A stretch of DNA of 34,061 nucleotides from Clostridiales bacterium DTU074. GTDB lineage: Bacteria > Bacillota > Clostridia > Caldicoprobacterales > Caldicoprobacteraceae. A program made the position numbers and the translations under genes. The stretch spans positions 1 to 34,061 of the forward strand of contig LFSE01000083.1 in assembly GCA_001513075.1 (NCBI GenBank), given 5' to 3'. Shown in pieces: positions 6,841 through 15,763 of the stretch. The number at the start of each line of letters is the position of its first letter. Position 1 is the stretch's first letter. Under the pieces are notes generated by a model. That model searched no databases. It was not told where the DNA came from and saw nothing but the letters and a program-made list of their open reading frames with translations.

Positions 6841-7944
6841 CTAACTGCCGGCCACCGGACCTGAGCTGGTACTGGAATATGAATTTATTATATTCCTTGG
6901 ACTTATCATATTTTCTTTAAAAATTACATCAAGCCTGGTGTACATCCTGTCAAAAGGAGGTTTCTTGCCTTCAACCAGGTAATCAAACAACAATTTAATC
7001 ACATAATAGCCCTGTGAAAAAGGATCTTGGCTTATGCACGCGTGAATTATACCATCCTCCATCAAACGCTTCACATTTTCGGATACCTCATGACCCACTA
7101 CAATTGCATTCCTGAGCTTTTTGCTGTTTTTTACAATGCACCCGATGTCGTATAAAGACACCCCGTCAACATCATAGATAGCATCAAACTCCCCGGTATT
7201 TTCAAGAATGCTTTTTATAACGTTTTGCCCGTTTTCTCCCAAAGCATCATAGTTAAAGGTATATTCAGCTATTAAGTTGATGCCCTTGTACTCTTCCCTC
7301 AGAATTTCTTTAAAACCTCTCAGCCTTTCTTCATATTCGAGGGATTGGATATTGGGATTCAGCGTAACTACCCTGCCCTTTAACCTTAAAAATTTAGCGA
7401 TAAGCTCTCCTGCAATTCTGCCGCTCTGCCTCATCTGGGGACCTACATAGAAAAGCCTTGAGGAGTCAGTTATATCATCATTTAAAGTGGCTACGGCAAT
7501 GGATTTTTGGCTCAATTCATTGATCTTTTTTCTCAGTCTGTCGCTGTTTACCGGAACTATAACCAGTCCGTCTATCTTCTCAACGGTCAGCTCGTCAATT
7601 TTTTCAAGGAGTTCATTTACTTCGCGGTAATTTTTCAACTCCTTCAGTATAAGCTGCATTCCAAAGTCTGCTAATTCTGCCTCTGCGGCCTTTATCCCAG
7701 CCTTCACGTTATTCCAGAAAAAAGCCGGATTGCTTTGACAGATAACACCGATATTAATCATCTTTGATTTTAAGGACAGTAAACGGGCTACCTTATTTGG
7801 TTTGTAATTATATTTTTTTACTAGGTTTAGAACTTTTTCCCTTGTGGCTGCACTGACACCCGGTCGGTTATGTATGGCACGATCCACCGTTCCTTTCGAT
7901 ATCCCAAGCTCATCAGCTATATCCTGTAGTGTAACTTTCTTCAT
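6841..7944 (-). CDS. LacI-family transcriptional repressor
   Basis: A 367-residue regulator. The N-terminal helix-turn-helix spans about residues 4-26 (VTLQDIADELG then SKGTVDRAIHNRPGVS). A hinge helix KPNKVARLLSLKSK follows near residues 52-65, then a periplasmic-binding-protein-like effector domain to about residue 350. The recognition helix reads TVDRAIHN rather than the common TVSRVLN. The last dozen residues (SSTSSGPVAGS) look like extra low-complexity tail beyond the usual family end. The ATG at 7944 is preceded by GGAAGGA with seven bases. The operator at 7958-7971 overlaps the leader, so autoregulation is likely. Identical or near-identical operators in front of two neighbouring operons mark it as the local repressor. 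The effector is unknown, presumably a sugar or sugar phosphate of the pathway it controls. Confidence 0.93.
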   Translation of the reverse strand: MKKVTLQDIADELGISKGTVDRAIHNRPGVSAATREKVLNLVKKYNYKPNKVARLLSLKSKMINIGVICQSNPAFFWNNVKAGIKAAEAELADFGMQLILKELKNYREVNELLEKIDELTVEKIDGLVIVPVNSDRLRKKINELSQKSIAVATLNDDITDSSRLFYVGPQMRQSGRIAGELIAKFLRLKGRVVTLNPNIQSLEYEERLRGFKEILREEYKGINLIAEYTFNYDALGENGQNVIKSILENTGEFDAIYDVDGVSLYDIGCIVKNSKKLRNAIVVGHEVSENVKRLMEDGIIHACISQDPFSQGYYVIKLLFDYLVEGKKPPFDRMYTRLDVIFKENMISPRNIINSYSSTSSGPVAGS

Positions 7945-7957
7945 AACTTCATCCTTC

Positions 7958-7971
7958 CGTTATCGGTACCG
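7958..7971. promoter_or_regulatory. LacI autoregulatory operator
   Basis: CGTTATCGGTACCG matches the operators at 3151 and 6784 in 13 of 14 bases. It lies 13 bases upstream of the lacI ATG, in the leader next to the ribosome site, where binding would block the gene's own transcription. Confidence 0.7.
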
Positions 7972-8070
7972 CAAGTTGTTAATTTAATAATTCAACATAT
8001 TTTCAAAAAATCCTTCTTTTTTGAAAAATTTTTTGACACTTTAAACGCACTTAAACAACAGCAAACAAAA

Positions 8071-8096
8071 TAAAAGAAGGGGAGGTTCCTCCTCCC
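8071..8096 (-). terminator. Terminator after the GH38-to-esterase operon
   Basis: GGGAGG (8080-8085) and CCTCCC (8091-8096) pair around a five-base loop. On the minus-strand RNA the stem is followed by CUUCUUUUAUUUUG. It lies about 90 bases past the esterase stop and separates that operon from lacI. Confidence 0.65.
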
Positions 8097-8188
8097 TGAA
8101 TTTCATCATTATAATCCAACCTATAAAATCCCATGTTGAATCAAATTCACAACCAGCTTATATTTTAAATCAAACTTATTAGGCTATT

Positions 8189-8986
8189 CTATTCAGCAAG
8201 CTCAGGCTTTCCGAAAGTACGATACAACCACTCAACGCTCATCTCAAACCATTTTGCAGCATGGTAATCGACAAAGTCGGTTCTTCCGTTTGCGGTAATA
8301 GGAAGAGCCAATGAAAGGCCGTGTACACCTTGCTGGAAAATGTGGCATTCAAAGGGTCTTTGATACTCGGTGTATTTGGATATGAATTTCAAAACCCCTT
8401 TAACATCCACTAACGCATCTTCAAAGGTATGCCAGCAAAACATGGGGATTGCATTTTCATCAACATAGTGGTACAGATTTAACTTTTCTGCTTCTTCCCT
8501 TGTATAGTTCCCGCCGAGTAACATCTGTATTAACCTATCGTGTATATCATCGTTAATTACCAGTTCCAGGGCAGGATATGCCAGAATCATGGCATTTGGA
8601 CGATGTTCCCCTTTTAAACTCACCCATGCTGCTAAATGGCCGCCTGCAGAAAAACCGCATACGGCAATCTTATTAGGTATAACATTCCATTCCCTGGCAT
8701 TCCTTCTTATTATTCCAATGGCATCAGAGGCTTCTTTTAACGGTTTACAACCGTTAGCATGTTTGCCAACCGAATATCTGAGCACAAATGTTTGAAACCC
8801 CTGGGCAGAATAGGCCAGAGCAATAGGTTCTGCCTCCCTATCCGAAGTAAAAACATAGGCTCCTCCCGGAAAAACCAAAACTGCCGGCCTTTCCGCAACA
8901 TTCTTTAGTTCATTGGATGGTTCCTGAATATAGCCTGTTAAACAGACCCGTCCGTCTTCGGTTAAATTATGCCTGACAATTTTCAT
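8189..8986 (-). CDS. Alpha/beta-hydrolase, BD-FAE/acetyl-xylan-esterase-like
   Basis: A cytoplasmic serine hydrolase of about 265 residues. It has the oxyanion-hole motif FPGGAY near residue 42, the nucleophile elbow GFSAGGHLA (Ser115 counted from the first ATG), a likely catalytic Asp in TFEDALVDV near 192 and His in GVHGLSLA near 224. This set is typical of carbohydrate-ester deacylases (acetyl xylan or feruloyl esterase-like), so removal of acyl groups from imported oligosaccharides is the likely role. Two ATGs compete at 8992 and 8986: AGGAAGG is three bases before the first but nine before the second, which I prefer. It is the last gene of the GH38 operon, 156 bases after the GH-A glycosidase, and is followed by a terminator. 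Confidence 0.87.
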   Translation of the reverse strand: MKIVRHNLTEDGRVCLTGYIQEPSNELKNVAERPAVLVFPGGAYVFTSDREAEPIALAYSAQGFQTFVLRYSVGKHANGCKPLKEASDAIGIIRRNAREWNVIPNKIAVCGFSAGGHLAAWVSLKGEHRPNAMILAYPALELVINDDIHDRLIQMLLGGNYTREEAEKLNLYHYVDENAIPMFCWHTFEDALVDVKGVLKFISKYTEYQRPFECHIFQQGVHGLSLALPITANGRTDFVDYHAAKWFEMSVEWLYRTFGKPELAE

Positions 8987-9148
8987 AACCATTTACCTTC
9001 CTTTCCATACCTGTAATTTTTATTGATTCTTTTGTTCAATATTTGTACTCGACTTAAGCAGCAAGCCCTGATGTACGCCTAATCGCCTTTTCACGCACTT
9101 CTTTGAATATGGAGGGACACCTTCAAAATGAATAAATCGTTTCCAACG

Positions 9149-11122
9149 TTATTCAGCCTGTATCAAATAATACATGGATGCAAACTCCTTGCCTAGTTTG
9201 AATTTAAAAACTCCGTCTTCATATGTGGAGGGGACAACTCCCGCGAAGAATCCTTCCGCATTGACCGACCACACCCTTAATGTTTTCAGTTCAGTTTTCA
9301 GTGCTATATCCACCTCTATAGCCTCTATTAATATTGGAGGTCGTCCGACGTCCAACATTCTGTTGCGCTCCTTATTGAACTTCATATCGGTGTTTTCGGA
9401 TCTTCCAACGGCCGTCAGCAATATATTATCGGAGAGGTGTAAAGGCTTATCGGTCAATGAGCTCAGGGCAATTGTGGCAAAATCGGTCTTAACCTCAAAG
9501 CTGACCCCATTCAGTTCAAGCCGTGGTACGTTGCCCACAAAGCCGTATATTGCTTTCGTCCGCTCGCTGTCAATCCAGCCGATTCCCTTCTCCCAGCTTC
9601 TATATGTTTCCCCCGTGTCGGATAACACTTCTCCCTTATCGTCTTTCACAACCTTCTCGCCCGGCAATATGATATTCTTTTCAATCTCCCCCGCTGCTTC
9701 CTCAAAACACATACCAACCTTGTGTCTTTCGGCAATCAAACTCAAAGCCGGAATTTCTCCCGGAGTGAGAGCCATATCATCCACCATTATTTCATAGCTT
9801 TCCTTTGCACACTTTATATCTCCCCTTCTGAGCAGCAGAGCGCAATGATAAAAGAGACCGAATTTGGCCGGGTCGTTCCATGTAGTAAATACCCCTTCCC
9901 TATAGGGAACGCTCCCGATGGCTCTGGAGCTTATTTCCTTGCCAGTTATATCAATATCCTTACGTGAGGTATAAGCGTAGGTGTGAATAGCAAAGCCCGA
10001 CCAGTTTTGCAACGCGCCTACAGCAGCCAGATAGATGGGGCTTTCGGCCCGCCATTCATTTGGCCAGGGCATATCCCACTCGGATACGAAAAACGGCCTA
10101 TTTAGCTTTCTTTGGAATGAAAAGGAAGGCAGCATTGCGTCGACTTCCCGAACCATGGGTTTGTTCATAAACTCTTTTACATCTTCCTGCCACTTCCAAC
10201 CATACCAATATGCATGCCCGTCATCAAAATCAGTAACGGATTGGGCCTTTCTGTTTGCTGCATTTACAGCCCAATTGGTACCCGTTATCGGGATCTTCAC
10301 CCCTATATCCCGCAAATGCTGGATCATCTCCTTATAATAGCTCTCCTGAACATGGATTAAGAATTCGATCATAACAGGATCTCCCGAAGAATAATCTATC
10401 TCTCCTTTAGGAATGTCCAAGCCCCTTTCTTCAAGCCATTCACAGTACATCTTATCAAGCTGTTTTTTGTAATAGGGAATCGTTACAGGGCGGCTGAACA
10501 TATCCCCTTCATTTATTATCTCTGCAACGGCTATCGCCGGATCATCCTTATATGCAAGGCCGGTATACGGATTGATATGGGTCCACAGATCGTAGTTGAA
10601 CTTCTTTTGCAGCTCTATCAGCCGTCTGTCAAACAGGCAATAAGGCCTGGCTGCATCCTGGAGCTGGTGGGCAGCATAAACCCCGTCTCCCGTCTTAAAT
10701 TTTCTATACGTGAGCATATCCATATATATGTATATACCCTCGTTCTTTAGACAATATATCAGATAGTCAAGCCTCTTCATGCTCTCGGGATCAAAGCTTA
10801 AAGTGTTGCCCTTCCTCTGCCCCTTTGAGAATTGAAATATATTAGGGGTTGCCCACTCTGCATCCATCTGATGAAATCTCACAATGTTGATACCTATCTT
10901 GGCCAGTCTTTTAGCGATCTTTTCGCTGAAATCGAAGGGTGGAAAATTCAGTCCGCTGTTAAAATTAGTTCCCCAAAATACGGCCTTTGTCCCATCTTCA
11001 AATACGAAATTCTCGCCATCCACCTTCAAAAAGCCGTGCTTTCCGGCCGGTTTTTCCCTGTCAAATACAAAGGAAATATCAATGGGCACATCGTCCCAAT
11101 AAAACGGATACGGTATGAACAT
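9149..11122 (-). CDS. Clan GH-A (GH5-like) glycoside hydrolase
   Basis: A 657-residue protein with no signal peptide. Residues about 50-400 look like a GH-A (beta/alpha)8 barrel: FWGTNFN near 49, GINIVRFHQMD near 77, AEIINEGD with the presumed acid/base Glu205 after Asn, and FFVSEWDMPWPNEWR with the presumed nucleophile Glu348. The last 200 residues look like beta-sandwich. The layout matches GH5-type or unclassified GH-A enzymes (mannanase, glucosidase or galactanase-like); the subfamily cannot be read by eye. The ATG at 11122 has GGGGTGA at about eight bases. It begins 17 bases after the ceramidase-fold gene and is transcribed with it and with GH38, so action on the same imported glycan is expected. 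Confidence 0.83.
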   Translation of the reverse strand: MFIPYPFYWDDVPIDISFVFDREKPAGKHGFLKVDGENFVFEDGTKAVFWGTNFNSGLNFPPFDFSEKIAKRLAKIGINIVRFHQMDAEWATPNIFQFSKGQRKGNTLSFDPESMKRLDYLIYCLKNEGIYIYMDMLTYRKFKTGDGVYAAHQLQDAARPYCLFDRRLIELQKKFNYDLWTHINPYTGLAYKDDPAIAVAEIINEGDMFSRPVTIPYYKKQLDKMYCEWLEERGLDIPKGEIDYSSGDPVMIEFLIHVQESYYKEMIQHLRDIGVKIPITGTNWAVNAANRKAQSVTDFDDGHAYWYGWKWQEDVKEFMNKPMVREVDAMLPSFSFQRKLNRPFFVSEWDMPWPNEWRAESPIYLAAVGALQNWSGFAIHTYAYTSRKDIDITGKEISSRAIGSVPYREGVFTTWNDPAKFGLFYHCALLLRRGDIKCAKESYEIMVDDMALTPGEIPALSLIAERHKVGMCFEEAAGEIEKNIILPGEKVVKDDKGEVLSDTGETYRSWEKGIGWIDSERTKAIYGFVGNVPRLELNGVSFEVKTDFATIALSSLTDKPLHLSDNILLTAVGRSENTDMKFNKERNRMLDVGRPPILIEAIEVDIALKTELKTLRVWSVNAEGFFAGVVPSTYEDGVFKFKLGKEFASMYYLIQAE

Positions 11123-11139
11123 AAGTCATTCACCCCATA

Positions 11140-12639
11140 CTATTTATCATAGATTTCCTTTAATGTCTTTACCGTCTCGTCCACCAATTGCTGGCCACCT
11201 TCCGGTGAAACCAAATTGCAGAACATACAGGCACTATAGCCCTTTCCGGCTACCCCTCTTTCAGTAGCCAAGTAGGTTCCGCCTTCCTCCCCCGACGTAC
11301 CCGCAAGCTGGATTACAAAAGTTTGTACAAAAGGAGAACGGGCTTGAATCCTGTGCATATAATCCATATACAGTTCAAAACAGTTTGTGGAAAAGGCTAT
11401 TTCCCCCAGCCTGACCACATGCAGCTCCATTGGAAATGTCGGTTCCTTATCCTGTTTTTCATAGCGATCTATAATTTCCCTGAACCTGTTTTTTTGAGCT
11501 TCAAATGAGGATATTTCAGATATCAGCTCGATGGGTGAGACGCCTTCAGTTTTTGGTGCAGCCTTCTCCAATCGTTCCAGGCTTTCCTTTGCAAACTCGA
11601 GTTCTTCATCGGTAATTCTTCGCTTTGCAAGCTGAACGGTTTTTACCTCATGTACCAAAGGCACCTCGGTCTTTATATCCTTCCTGGCCCAGCTCAACAC
11701 CTCATCAAAGGCCTCTGAAATCCGCTGTGCTATATCCTTTCTTGCCGCGTTTTCCACTCCGATTTCTCCATACTTCAGTCTAAAACGCCTGTCCTGTGCA
11801 GCCCGATAGTGCAGAATCCTTGGAGCTAAATCGCCGGCAGCGGCGCATTGCGGCAATATATGAATATCTCCGTATTTTTCACAAATTGCTTCTCGGACGT
11901 CATGCCAGTAATCGGCTGAAAGCTTGTATTCATGTTCAGAATTCTGTGAGGGACATGGCACGTTGATAACAGCTCCGGTCAGATTATTGTCTTCATCAAA
12001 TGTATACAGAAGGTTTATAAAATGATCCGCTCCGGCTTCGTAATGGCTGAAATTGTCATCGTTAGTATTGCCGTACATCTTTGCATGGCCGTCTATCATG
12101 TATCCGCTGACCGAACCACCCCGCTGCGAAATGTCGTCAAAATACACCACGCGACGGCTATGGCCCACAACTGCGTATCCATAACCGTATGCAATTCCGC
12201 CCTCGGAGCGTTTCTCGTAAGCTTCGCAGATAGCGTCCGCACATTGGGATACAAGGAAAGCACGGTATTCAAGGCTTGATGCCAACTCAATCTCTGCATC
12301 GGCTAATTGGGCTTTATCCAGTATTTTGCCGACATCATAATCATAATATGAAGCGCCGGTGTGGGTATGGGTTGCATTCATAATTATCTTTTCGGTGGGA
12401 ATATCGGGATTTTGCTTTTCAACCGCCGCTCTTACATCATCCAATAATCTGTTGCGAATTGCAACCAGATCAACCGACAGAAAGACTACAATATCCCGAC
12501 CATCATCCAGAACCAACGCATTTGCCAATAATGGAGCCCGCACACCCTGGGAAATCCTCATATAGAATTGGCCAGGTATGTTTACCGGTTTGTCGGTACT
12601 GATATCCCTTGTAGCCCACCCGATTTTTAATCTTTGCAT
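11140..12639 (-). CDS. Neutral/alkaline ceramidase N-domain-like protein
   Basis: A 499-residue protein resembling the catalytic domain of neutral/alkaline non-lysosomal ceramidase: a start like KIGWATRDIS, VFLSVDLVA near residue 52, and the zinc-site signature NATHTHTG (His91, His93) with a further QNSEHEYK segment. True ceramidases are about 650-750 residues, secreted, and carry a C-terminal Ig-like domain. This protein lacks both that domain and any signal peptide, so hydrolysis of membrane ceramide is unlikely. An amide or ester hydrolase for a sugar conjugate is an attractive alternative, but that is inference. The ATG at 12639 is preceded by GGGGAGGA at close spacing. It follows GH38 by 93 bases and precedes the GH-A gene by 17. 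Confidence 0.8.
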   Translation of the reverse strand: MQRLKIGWATRDISTDKPVNIPGQFYMRISQGVRAPLLANALVLDDGRDIVVFLSVDLVAIRNRLLDDVRAAVEKQNPDIPTEKIIMNATHTHTGASYYDYDVGKILDKAQLADAEIELASSLEYRAFLVSQCADAICEAYEKRSEGGIAYGYGYAVVGHSRRVVYFDDISQRGGSVSGYMIDGHAKMYGNTNDDNFSHYEAGADHFINLLYTFDEDNNLTGAVINVPCPSQNSEHEYKLSADYWHDVREAICEKYGDIHILPQCAAAGDLAPRILHYRAAQDRRFRLKYGEIGVENAARKDIAQRISEAFDEVLSWARKDIKTEVPLVHEVKTVQLAKRRITDEELEFAKESLERLEKAAPKTEGVSPIELISEISSFEAQKNRFREIIDRYEKQDKEPTFPMELHVVRLGEIAFSTNCFELYMDYMHRIQARSPFVQTFVIQLAGTSGEEGGTYLATERGVAGKGYSACMFCNLVSPEGGQQLVDETVKTLKEIYDK

Positions 12640-12732
12640 TTTAATCCTCCCCGCTTAATAATCGTTTAATTTTATGAAAACAACTGAAAACTCCCAACCT
12701 GTGCCATGCACGAGATTTGCATTATAATTCTC

Positions 12733-15234
12733 CTATTGTTCCAACAAATTCCTCTCCACAACCTCTTTTGAGGAATCATCCGGTATCCAGAAGGTTTTGA
12801 TTTCGCATTGACCGAATTCAGCCTCCCATTCCCTTTTGAGTATGGGTACGGAAATGCCGGCCCTTGTCTTTACCCCCGATGTTTCATAACATCTAAGGAT
12901 ATAACCGTCATCATTCTCAGCTCTCTTGAAAACGGTTGCTATGATGTTGTCAGCGGATATTCGTATTCCTTCCATAGCTTGAGGCAATGGTCCTTCATGG
13001 TAAGTCTCCATGATGCCTACCGGCTTAATGTTAAGTTCATAGGCCCTCTTCACCACCCGGACATCTCGCCAGTCTCCCGGATGTGGTACCAGGACATAGC
13101 TAAATTCCTGTACTCCTTGATCCAAAAATTCGCGCCACTCGTCCCGGGCACCAAAGTGATCAGCAATAATGGAGCTGTTAGCCACGGTCATCCGCATATC
13201 ATTATCCAGTATACTAAAGCTGTATTTGGAATCGTTAAGGATTGATAAGCCATATAATTTGTCTCCGGCTTTTCCGGTTACATCGATCCATTGCTGGCCT
13301 GGTTCCTCTTCGCCATTGGTTGGCCTCTGTATAAAGCCGTAGGGAATCTCATAAGTAGCAGTTGGCTCCTCCACATTGACCGGGAAGGAAAGCTTGAGCA
13401 TCTTATGCTTTTCCCGCCAATCCAACTTCACCCGAACCTCTACCTCCGCTTTATCCCGGTATATTATGAAGTCCTGCCTTAAGGTTGAATCATTATACCG
13501 GCTGGTTACGCGAAGGATCCATCTTAAGGGTCCGCTTTCCATTAACTTTATTTTAGCATCGGTAAAACGACCAATCTCATCGTTAAACTCAAAAATACCG
13601 TGAGCCCAGGTGTCACAGTGGTGAATGTCAATTACAACTGAAACCGCTCCCCTGCCCTTAAATACCTCAACATCGTTTATTTTATCGTACAGGCTCTTTA
13701 TATAGCCGGTGTGCTGCTCCAATTCCAGCCTTATATAGGAATTCTCAAGCACATTCGTGGGCTTCATCTGTTCAGCCTCACTGCTGTCAGAACTGCTATC
13801 AAAACTGCCGTCGAAACCGACGCCTTCGAACTCCTTATTCAGGTACACCCAATACACCCTATACCCAAATGCCGGAATCACAGCTTCAAACAGGGTATTC
13901 CATTTATCCTGACCATTGGTCTGCGGGCCTCTTACAATTTGTATGGGAATTGGATTGCCCTTCTCATCGGTAATCCCTTTTACGACGCTGTTTACCTGAA
14001 CCGTCGATTTAACCTCCCAGGATAAAGGATTAAATACAACAAAAGGCGTACCCATATCATCGTATTCCCACAGGTACCAATGGTTCTCCTTGCTCCTACG
14101 CTTTGCGCCAGCTGTCATGGTATCTATAGCCCAGGATATCTTCTGGATGGCCCCATTCAGAATCCAGGCACCTGTGTGCAGTGCCCAGCCGTGGAATTCC
14201 CTTGCATCATCAAAAGCTTCCTTTATGCAACAGCCACCCATTATATCATGAAATTGATTGAACATGACCTTTTCCCAGGCAGCCTGTAAATCCCTACCGG
14301 GGTATGGATAATTAAGCATATGACAGGCTAAAGTCGCAAACTTTTCCGCACTCATCAGCCTGTGTTCCGCCTTTCGATTGTCGGCTTTTATCTGCCAGTT
14401 GGCGGAATAACAACCGCTGGCATGGTGCTGCAAATCATCCCTTACCACGGGTAACTTGCATGCTTTCTCCTCTACGGCTTTGAAATATCTCTCGGGACAG
14501 CTGAAAATATATCTGTCACCGCCATCTTGTTTTTGTATTTCCTGGATGGCCTTTAAATTTGCAATTGTCGGCCCTCCTCCGTGATTCCCAACGCCATAAA
14601 AGCACATAAAGTCGATTCCCTGAGCCTCAGCCAGATCATTGGTACGCCGAATCTTTTCCACTACCGCATCCTTACCTCTGCTGTTATAGGCAAAGGGTAT
14701 TTTAAAGGCAAGCACTCTGCTGCCATCCGGGCTTTCCCACCAAAATACATTGCCCGGCAGTTCCTTCTCGTGATCCCCCGGCCTCATAAACACATAATAA
14801 TCCATGCCGCTTTTTTTAAGTATCTGCGGCAGCGTACCGTTATGACCAAAAGAGTCAACATTATAGCCTACTTTAGCCATTTTTCCGAACTTTTCCATAA
14901 AATACCGCTGGCTGTACAGAACATGCCGGACGAAGGATTCACCTGATGGTATGTTACAGTCGGGCTGGAGCCACATGCCTCCCACAATTGCCCAGCGTCC
15001 TTCCCGCACTCTTTCCTTAATCTCCTCAAACATGTCGGGCTCGTTTTCCTCTATCCATTTGTAGTAGGACGCACAGGCGCTGGTGAATATAAAATCGGGA
15101 AATTCCCTCAGCCTATCCAGAGCCGATCGAAAGGTAGCTTTAATCTCCGCATATCCCTCCTGCCATCGCCATAGCCATACCGGATCGATATGTGCATTAC
15201 CAATCAGATGAATTTTGTATTCTCCTTTATCCAT
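12733..15234 (-). CDS. GH38 alpha-mannosidase
   Basis: Retaining, zinc-dependent alpha-mannosidase of about 833 residues, full length for bacterial GH38 and without a signal peptide, so intracellular. The N-terminal domain shows NAHIDPVWLW (zinc ligands His18 and Asp20 counted from the first ATG) and GYNVDSFGHN with the nucleophile Asp130, also a zinc ligand. The middle helical and C-terminal beta domains are present. Two ATGs compete: at 15243 the AGAAAGG ribosome site directly abuts the codon, whereas at 15234 it is nine bases away, so 15234 is chosen. It is the first gene of a four-gene operon with the ceramidase-fold protein, GH-A enzyme and esterase. It would cleave alpha-linked mannose from imported oligosaccharides. 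Confidence 0.93.
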   Translation of the reverse strand: MDKGEYKIHLIGNAHIDPVWLWRWQEGYAEIKATFRSALDRLREFPDFIFTSACASYYKWIEENEPDMFEEIKERVREGRWAIVGGMWLQPDCNIPSGESFVRHVLYSQRYFMEKFGKMAKVGYNVDSFGHNGTLPQILKKSGMDYYVFMRPGDHEKELPGNVFWWESPDGSRVLAFKIPFAYNSRGKDAVVEKIRRTNDLAEAQGIDFMCFYGVGNHGGGPTIANLKAIQEIQKQDGGDRYIFSCPERYFKAVEEKACKLPVVRDDLQHHASGCYSANWQIKADNRKAEHRLMSAEKFATLACHMLNYPYPGRDLQAAWEKVMFNQFHDIMGGCCIKEAFDDAREFHGWALHTGAWILNGAIQKISWAIDTMTAGAKRRSKENHWYLWEYDDMGTPFVVFNPLSWEVKSTVQVNSVVKGITDEKGNPIPIQIVRGPQTNGQDKWNTLFEAVIPAFGYRVYWVYLNKEFEGVGFDGSFDSSSDSSEAEQMKPTNVLENSYIRLELEQHTGYIKSLYDKINDVEVFKGRGAVSVVIDIHHCDTWAHGIFEFNDEIGRFTDAKIKLMESGPLRWILRVTSRYNDSTLRQDFIIYRDKAEVEVRVKLDWREKHKMLKLSFPVNVEEPTATYEIPYGFIQRPTNGEEEPGQQWIDVTGKAGDKLYGLSILNDSKYSFSILDNDMRMTVANSSIIADHFGARDEWREFLDQGVQEFSYVLVPHPGDWRDVRVVKRAYELNIKPVGIMETYHEGPLPQAMEGIRISADNIIATVFKRAENDDGYILRCYETSGVKTRAGISVPILKREWEAEFGQCEIKTFWIPDDSSKEVVERNLLEQ

Positions 15235-15763
15235 GTTTTCCATCCTTTCTTATTTGAATGCATTTTTTGTTGTTATCAAAAGGTATGAGCCGAAGATAAT
15301 GAACAGAATTGACATCCCCCCAGTGAAATGTCTCTCCAATTAACATTGTGGGTATATGCCAACGTCGGCGTAGAACTGGGATTAAGAAAAGGAATTGACT
15401 CACCTCCGACGTATTATCCCTCTGAGCACTCAGCAAAAAATTAGTTTAGAATATTGCCAGGAATGGTACTATTATCATGTTACACGAATTAAAAGCAAAG
15501 GACAAGATCATTCATGCAATTTATTATGAAAAGTATAACTGGGATTTTAAAATATGCAGTGGCAAAACATATGTAAACCGACGGTAAAAAAACAATATGG
15601 GTTTAATTATCCATCATCAGATAATTAAAACCACCATTAGCACATTAGCCAAATAACATGCTAAATTCTATTAAACAAACTTTATTTATGTCCAGACCTA
15701 CATCATACTGATAAATTGGGGCACTCCCTAATATGCGAAAAAGTGGCAACGGCATATATTCCC
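15235..15763. other. 529-bp spacer before the GH38 operon
   Basis: No convincing gene. It should carry the GH38 operon promoter, but I cannot pick a clear -35/-10 pair. A 12-bp near-palindrome CTGAGCACTCAG at 15422-15433 lies next to a GATAAT element and is a possible operator. A terminator-like hairpin for the upstream sugar isomerase gene lies at 15600-15632. A 69-codon minus-strand frame at 15227-15436 overlaps the GH38 start and lacks family features. Confidence 0.5.
15585..15632 (-). terminator. Terminator after the sugar isomerase/epimerase gene
   Basis: GGTTTAATTATC (15600-15611) and GATAATTAAAACC (15620-15632) form a 12-bp stem with one bulge and an eight-base loop. On the minus-strand RNA a run of seven U (plus-strand A run near 15586-15592) follows after a seven-base spacer. 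It is AT-rich but correctly placed about 130 bases beyond the stop. Confidence 0.5.

Larger units (their letters stand above)
6686..6916 (-). other. Open frame downstream of and overlapping lacI, possible gene remnant
   Basis: On the minus strand a 76-codon frame without a stop runs from inside the lacI 3' end to a TAG at 6686-6688, in a different frame from lacI. It reads like real protein (segments QLGFVRYTKHAPYLLVG and EVDGAFSVLQFKVKD) and its codons look balanced. It has no ATG, GTG or TTG near its beginning. The LacI operator at 6784-6797 sits inside it and would encode VTDN. It may be the 3' stump of a deleted gene joined to lacI, or chance. I do not recognise a family. Confidence 0.3.

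Noticed and set aside
9174-9797. 207-codon plus-strand frame opposite the GH-A gene
   Set aside because: It is antisense to a well-supported glycosidase, is Ser/Thr/Pro-rich as expected for a shadow frame, and shows no domain or ribosome site.
10275-10290. Operator-like sequence CCCGTTATCGGGATC inside the GH-A gene
   Set aside because: It is coding, matches only one half-site of the LacI operator and has no promoter nearby.
15227-15436. 69-codon minus-strand frame upstream of GH38
   Set aside because: It overlaps the GH38 start, has no family motif and its in-frame start lacks a well-placed ribosome site.
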